Part shown: piece after piece, positions 58,917 to 64,000 of the stretch | Layout: the number at the start of each line of letters is the position of its first letter | Numbering within the stretch: the first letter of the stretch is position 1 | The notes under the pieces: generated by a model | Told to the model about the DNA's origin: nothing | Database searches by the model: none | The model's input: the letters and a program-made list of their open reading frames with translations, nothing else | Assembly (NCBI RefSeq): GCF_020906515.1 | Contig: NC_085850.1 | Span: 2,480,001 to 2,544,000 of the forward strand | Reading direction: 5' to 3' | DNA from: Vanrija pseudolonga | Taxonomy: Eukaryota > Basidiomycota > Tremellomycetes > Trichosporonales > Trichosporonaceae | Length of the DNA stretch: 64,000 bases | Made by a program: the position numbers and the translations under genes

Positions 58917-59971
58917 ATGCCCAGCGAGCACGACACAAACATATACCCCGGCGCGGCGCTGATCGCCACCGGACTGGCACTGCACGGCCTGTGCAAAGGC
59001 TCGCTCTCTGCGTCCGGGTCCGCGGCGGCCTGGGTGGTGGGGTATGGCCACCTCGCGGGGCCGGTCAAGGTGTTCGGCGTGGCCATGATCGCGTTCTATC
59101 TGATCGGGAGCCGGGCAACCAAGGTGAGTTCGCTCCCTTGCCTTCCTGCAGCAGGTCCCGCTGACCCCGACGCCAGGTCAAAGCCGCCACCAAGGCCACG
59201 CTAGAGGACGGCCCGGACCCGTCGAAACCAGGCGGCAACCGTAACGCGGTCCAAGTCCTCTCCAACTCGCTGCCGTCGCTGCTCGCGGCGATCGCCTATC
59301 GGCTGTATGCCAGCGTACGTACCGTGCCCTAGGCGGCAGCCCCGGGCCCCACTCACTGACCCGCGCACACAGGACGCAAGCCCGCTCTTCCAGCCCGGCC
59401 TGGGCAGGCAGCTCATCTTCGCGGCACTGGGGTGAGCCTCCCCCTTCCACCCCCCCTCCACCCCTTTCGCCGCTGACGCTCGCGCAGCCACTTCGCCACA
59501 TGCCTAGGCGACACGCTCGCCTCGGAACTGGGCATCCTCTCCCGCAGCAAGCCGACGCACATCCTCACGCTTGCCCCCGTGCCACCGGGGACCAACGGCG
59601 CCGTGTCCCCCCTCGGGCTGGCGGCGAGTGCTGCCGGCGGAACGATAATGGCGCTCGTGGTCGCGCTTGACCTTGCGATCGAGGACCGCGCCGGGTCCAG
59701 CTGGGCGGCGGCTACGCAGCTTCTTGGCTTTGGCACTGCGGCCGGCCTGGTTGGTAGCTTGCTGGACAGCTTGCTCGGGGCGACGCTCCAGCGCACGCTT
59801 TACTCCACGACCGATGGCCGTGTCCTCACTGACCTGTCGTCTGCGGAGCGCGAGAACGCCCCGGGTGTGGTTACTATCGGGCCCGGCATCAACGTTCTGT
59901 CCAATTCCGCTGTCAACTTCATCTGCGCCAGCGTCATGGCTGGTGTTGGATACTGGGTTGGCGGGTTGTAA
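58917..59971 (+). CDS. TMEM19/DUF92 family integral membrane protein
   Basis: About 300 residues in four exons. DUF92 covers TMEM19 in animals and VTE6 (phytyl-phosphate kinase) in plants; the fungal function is unknown. The family marks are the N-terminal [18 protein letters not shown] and [13 protein letters not shown], the strongly conserved [18 protein letters not shown] with its buried Asp, and [20 protein letters not shown]. At least five hydrophobic helices are visible ([58 protein letters not shown] and [17 protein letters not shown] at the end). The segment after SRATK is spliced to [11 protein letters not shown], giving a cytosolic loop. Start at 58917 (MPSEHDTN) is the first ATG that keeps the conserved N-terminal helix. 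Confidence 0.85.
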
Positions 59972-60112
59972 CATTGTACATGCTCTCACTCGGTGTGCTT
60001 ACCCTCGCCCGCCCGCCGCCACTAGTGCAGAATGCATCAGATATCATATGTAGAATGCTTCAACCAAACACGCCTCTATGGTTTGCTACTCCTCCCTCTC
60101 ACCATTACCCCC
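59972..60112. other. Short tail-to-tail spacer
   Basis: 141 bp between the stop codons of the TMEM19-like gene (+) and the nucleoporin gene (-). 3' UTRs probably overlap. Confidence 0.6.
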
Positions 60113-63100
60113 CTAAAACTGTCCCGCGGTATTCTTGGCCTTCGACATGGTGTTGCGTGTGTCGCTCAGGCGCTGGTCCAGCTGAACACCGTTCGTCCGC
60201 AACATGTACGCCGAAGCAAACTGCTCGACGTCGGCGGGGGGAAGACCAGTCTTGTTGTCGAGCCACACGGTGATGAGCGTGGCCGCCTCCTCGGCATAGT
60301 ACTCGCGGTAGTCGACGGCCTCGTCGTGCAGCGCGACGACAGCGTCCCACAGATCCCGCAAGCCAACACCGCCAGCCAGGAGCGCCTTCGATGCCCAACC
60401 GGCCTCGGTGGCGGCGCGGTGAGGCGCGGCCTCACCGTACACGACAGGGAGCACAATGTCGGATGGCGCAGCCTCCGAGGGGTAGTACTTCCGGCACAAG
60501 TCGGTGACAAGCTCGCCGACAGCGGCGTCCAGGGGAGTGTCCTGTGATCGCTCGGCGATGAGCTCCCTCCACACCGCCTCGCAAACGTCCTCGATGCGCG
60601 TGTCGGCCGTCTTGAGGATGAGGAGAATCGGTTCGTACAGACGAAGCGGTCTAGCGTATTGCAGGTACAGGTCGTCCAGGGTCATCAACTCGCTGTTGAG
60701 GTGCTCAAGCACGCTGTTCTTCTCCCCCCGGTCCATGTCCAGGTGGCCCTCGACGGCGCCGACGACCTCCAGCTGAACCTGGGCGACATCGATGCGCTCC
60801 TGCAACGCCGTTGTGAACTCGACGTCCTCCGATCCAATCGACATGGCCGACTTGGCGTTGGCCAGAGCCTGCGCAAGGTAGTAGACGCGCTCCTGCAATC
60901 CCAAGTCACTAGGTCTCGTCGCGAGGTCGTGCAGGGCCTTGGAAGCCTTAAGGAACTCTTCCCTCCGCGCGTAGTACTTCCAAAGCAGGTCGCGGCGCTC
61001 GGGGACGTTGGACTCGGTGATCTGGAGGTATCGCTCAATGAATGGCGTGTCAAACTGGAGCGCGTTAGTATACAGCTAACTGCCATAGACGGGCTTACCT
61101 CAAGAAGCTGGTCCGCGCGGTTCATCTCAATGGTCCAGTCATAAAGGTAGAAGTGGAACAACTCGTCGTCCGAGGCGATGGCAAAGGCGTAAGCCTGGTC
61201 TCTGACATTGACGGCGGCCGAAGGGTTGCCGGCGGCAACAGCCTTGTCGAGCTTCTCGTCATAGCTGTTGAGGGCCTCGACCACGAGCTGGTAGCACTCC
61301 TGGCGCTGCTGGAGGAACGCGGCACGCGGGTCACCCGGGTTTCGGCCATCGCGCACAAAGTCGCCAGCCTTGTCGTCGGGGTCAATGTCGGTGGCGACAC
61401 GGAGCGGCAGCTCGATGGTTCCGCGCACGTCGTTGAGCGTACGGTACCGGCGAGTCGCGTCAGGAAGGCGGGGGAAGACGGCAGCGGCGGCGCTCGACGA
61501 GGCGCGAGTGAACAGGTCGAGCGACTCGGAGAGGTTCTCCTGGCGCTCGATGGCATCACGCGTGTTTTCGGCACGGCGGAGGCTCTCCTCCGCCTTGTAA
61601 AGAACAACGTCGCCAGACTGCACAAATGTTCCGCAGCGCTCCTGAAGGATGGCACTGAGGGTGTCGATCTGAGTAGTCAGCACATGCACAATACGTTGCA
61701 ACTTACGCCCAGCTCCTGGCCAATCTGCAACTCGATGAGCGCCGTCACCAGATGACGCGCAGTGTCGCGGCCACCCTGGCTCGTGAGGAGACCCTGGAAG
61801 GTGAGGCTCGCGAGCGTAGACTGCGTCGATGGGTTGCACTTGGCGATAACGTCGGGCAGCTTGTAGTCGTTGAGCAGGAGAACAAACGAAATGGCCTCGA
61901 TGGCCTGCTTGAGAAGGACTTGCAGGCCATGGAGAGACAGCTCCTCCTGGTCCCAGGCAAGCTTGGCGTCACCTTCAGCCTGGTGACGAGGGAAGGGGTG
62001 GTCCTCGGTGAAGCGGCGCAGGTCTGCGAGACGGCCCTGGACCTCGTGGAGGCCCTTGTCCGTGACGCCTAGCTTGAACTTCTTGGGGCCAGCAGGGACG
62101 ACAACCTTTGCGTTCCAGATGGGGCGCAGAAGACGGCCAAGAATCAGGGCGAGACCATCGTGACGAGCAGAGTACACAATGGAGCGCGCGCCGTTGGATG
62201 CCTGGCGGATCACAGGTGGCTCGGACACCAGCAAGATGTTGTTGGAAATGGAAATGAGGTCAGACTGCTTGTTCTTGTCGGCATTGGCTCCCATCTGCAC
62301 GCCCATGGAGGCAAGCTGGACACGACCAAATGCTGCCCGTCCAGCGTGAATGCCCGTGTCCTTTTCGAGGCCAATGTCGGCCTCGAGCATGTCGATCGGG
62401 CGGGGCTGGACGGCCCAGAATATGCCGCTAGGGGTAAGGATGAGGAACTGGCGGGCATAGGCCGTGGTCTGGCGGGGGAGGGCGGAGAGAGCGATGCCAT
62501 CATCTCTGCACAGTGCGGGAGGTGACCTGGACGGGTTGGTCGCCGCGACCTCGGCAATCGTCCAAACCTGGCTGGGCACCGTGTCGACCGACGACCACTC
62601 CTGAAGCGCGGGAAGGTGGAAGGTTTCGTAGTTCTCGCGCACTGACGACTGGCGACCGGGAGCGGGGGTAACAAACGTGAGGCGGGCGGTGGGCGTGGGC
62701 GACTGGGAATAGTGCACCCCGATGAAGGTGCCGGACGAGTAGAACGACTGTGCGTCGGCCTTGGTCGTCTCGGGTGGTGGGGGGCGGTGGCCGAGAACCT
62801 GGAGAGACGCAGTGGTCGCATATTGACTGTAGAACGCCGCGGTTCCGAGGTACGCACGGGCTCCGCTCGCCGAGATGGCAACCACCCACGCCTTCTTGCT
62901 CTCCTCGGCGCCGACGATGGCTATTGAGACGACCTTGGCGCCCGCATAACCTGGTGCCGCACCACCGTAGCCGAGGCGCTGGAAGTCGTTCCTCAACGCA
63001 ACATATCTGGCGCGCGACTCGAACCGCGAAGCCTGGACGTCGATGTACTCGATCTCGCCCTTTGTGTGGAGCGCGAACAATCTGCCCTGCTGAGGGTCGA

Positions 63101-64000
63101 GCACAAACGACTCGACACCCTCACGGTTGGCGGATGAGAAGACCGAGGGGACCCAAGTGCTTAAGTAGCCGCTGGAGCGATTCGAAAGCCATGCCTTGGA
63201 GCCACCTGAGAGCCAGCCACCACCCGTGCTGTACTCGAGCTCGTACAGGTCCTTGTCCACGCCGAGGAGGAAGATGCGACCAGAGTCGGTGCCGCGAATG
63301 TCAAGGAAGCCAGTCGAGGTGTCGGTGCTCAAGTTGGTCGCATACAGCGAAAGCTCACCCTTGTCCGAGCGAGACAAGCCGAGGAGGGTAATCTTGGTCG
63401 CGGTGCAAATGACCAACAGGTGGGTAATGTCGTCGACAAACACGTCCTTGCGCGCACGCACGAGGCCGACAGTCTGGATAGTGTCCGTCTGCTGGTCATA
63501 TCTGCTGAAGTCCCGGCCGTCGTTGTAGTTCCACAAGAAGAGCTTGTTGTCCACAGCAAACCAGGCACGCTCAATCTCCTCGAACAGGCCCATGCGCGCA
63601 GTCAGGTGCTTGTCTGAGAACGATCAGTCATTGTGCTTCGTCGATCAAGGAGCCACACACAACGCACAGTTCAGCTCCTGGTGGAGCGCATCCGGGAGCG
63701 GCGTCGTCTTGGTGATGCGCGCGGTGCGGAACGCGTTCGTCTGCGTAGGCGGGGGCAGGTATGGCGGCTCGCTAGCTGCAATGGGTCAGCGGGTAAACAC
63801 ATCTAGCAGGCTTACTTGGCGCGAACTGCTCGGCAAGGTCGGGCGAGATCTCATTGTCACTGACAATGGCGCGGTCAATCTTGCCGCGCGCACGGCTCAA
63901 CGGGCCATACACTGGATCCTCGTCCTTGCCGACCGTCTCGAGCTGCTGGGGCTGCTGGAGCTGGGAGGCTGATGCCGGGGCGTAACCCGCGGCGGCGTAC
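60113..64000 (-). CDS. Nucleoporin Nup155/Nup170 family, N-terminus cut off by window edge
   Basis: Large scaffold nucleoporin of the inner ring of the nuclear pore. More than 1200 residues lie in the window; the 5' end is beyond 64000. The visible N-terminal part (QLQQPQQLETVGKDEDPVYG) leads into the beta-propeller, whose family signature is GLFEEIERAWFAVDNKLFLW and DGRDFSRYD. The propeller continues through IFLLGVDKDLYELEYS, and the alpha-helical solenoid fills the C-terminal half (DYKLPDVIAKCNP, FIERYLQITESNVPERRDLL, YLAQALANAKS), ending KNTAGQF. Introns of about 40-60 nt fall near 61056-61098, 61664-61705, 63614-63668 and 63777-63816, all in phase. Typical full length is about 1350-1500 residues, so only a short N-terminal piece should be missing. 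Confidence 0.92.

Overview
The window is nuclear DNA of a GC-rich basidiomycete yeast, most likely a tremellomycete and plausibly one of the Trichosporonales. The reasons are very short introns (about 33 to 60 bases, mostly GTGAGT or GTAAGT with a CTGAC/CTAAC branch site just before AG), strong preference for C or G at third codon positions, basidiomycete-type gene families and many exons per gene. The order-level placement is inference. No tRNA, rRNA, CRISPR array, virus-like element or recognised transposase was seen.

Layout, left to right: a KDM5-type histone demethylase (-); a long gene-poor promoter region; a DH-PH Rho exchange factor (+); a Cid1-type nucleotidyltransferase (+); 3-hydroxyacyl-CoA dehydrogenase (-); a CNNM/Mam3-type membrane protein with many tiny exons (+); NADPH-cytochrome P450 reductase (+); an MFS transporter (-). 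From about 26.6 to 34.2 kb lies the one accessory-looking stretch: almost 3 kb without genes, a 12-exon orphan gene whose product carries about six SAP-like helix-extension-helix motifs, then about 1 kb with a perfect 34-bp hairpin and a 51-bp tandem repeat. Related sequence blocks sit in opposite orientation on both sides of the orphan gene. After it come mitochondrial dihydrolipoamide dehydrogenase (-), an Ish1-repeat protein (+), a NAPE-PLD-like metallo-hydrolase (-), dUTPase (-) divergent from Mago nashi (+), the elongation factor ELL (+), a UCH37-type deubiquitinase (+), ATP synthase subunit h (-), two tandem paralogous secreted Thr/Ser-rich proteins (-), a DM9/DUF3421 protein (+), zinc alcohol dehydrogenase (+), a TMEM19/DUF92 membrane protein (+) and the large nucleoporin Nup155/170 (-), which runs off the right edge.

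Most genes are unrelated housekeeping functions (chromatin, RNA processing, energy metabolism, nuclear pore), as expected for fungal chromosomes without operons. The points of most interest are the SAP-repeat gene and its inverted flanking repeats, the exceptionally small exons (6 nt in Mago nashi; 10, 14 and 14 nt in the Mam3-like gene; 14 nt in the DM9 gene), stop-free introns of length 3n placed at sensitive positions, and the paired secreted mucin-like proteins. All exon structures were worked out by eye from splice signals, reading phase and family conservation.
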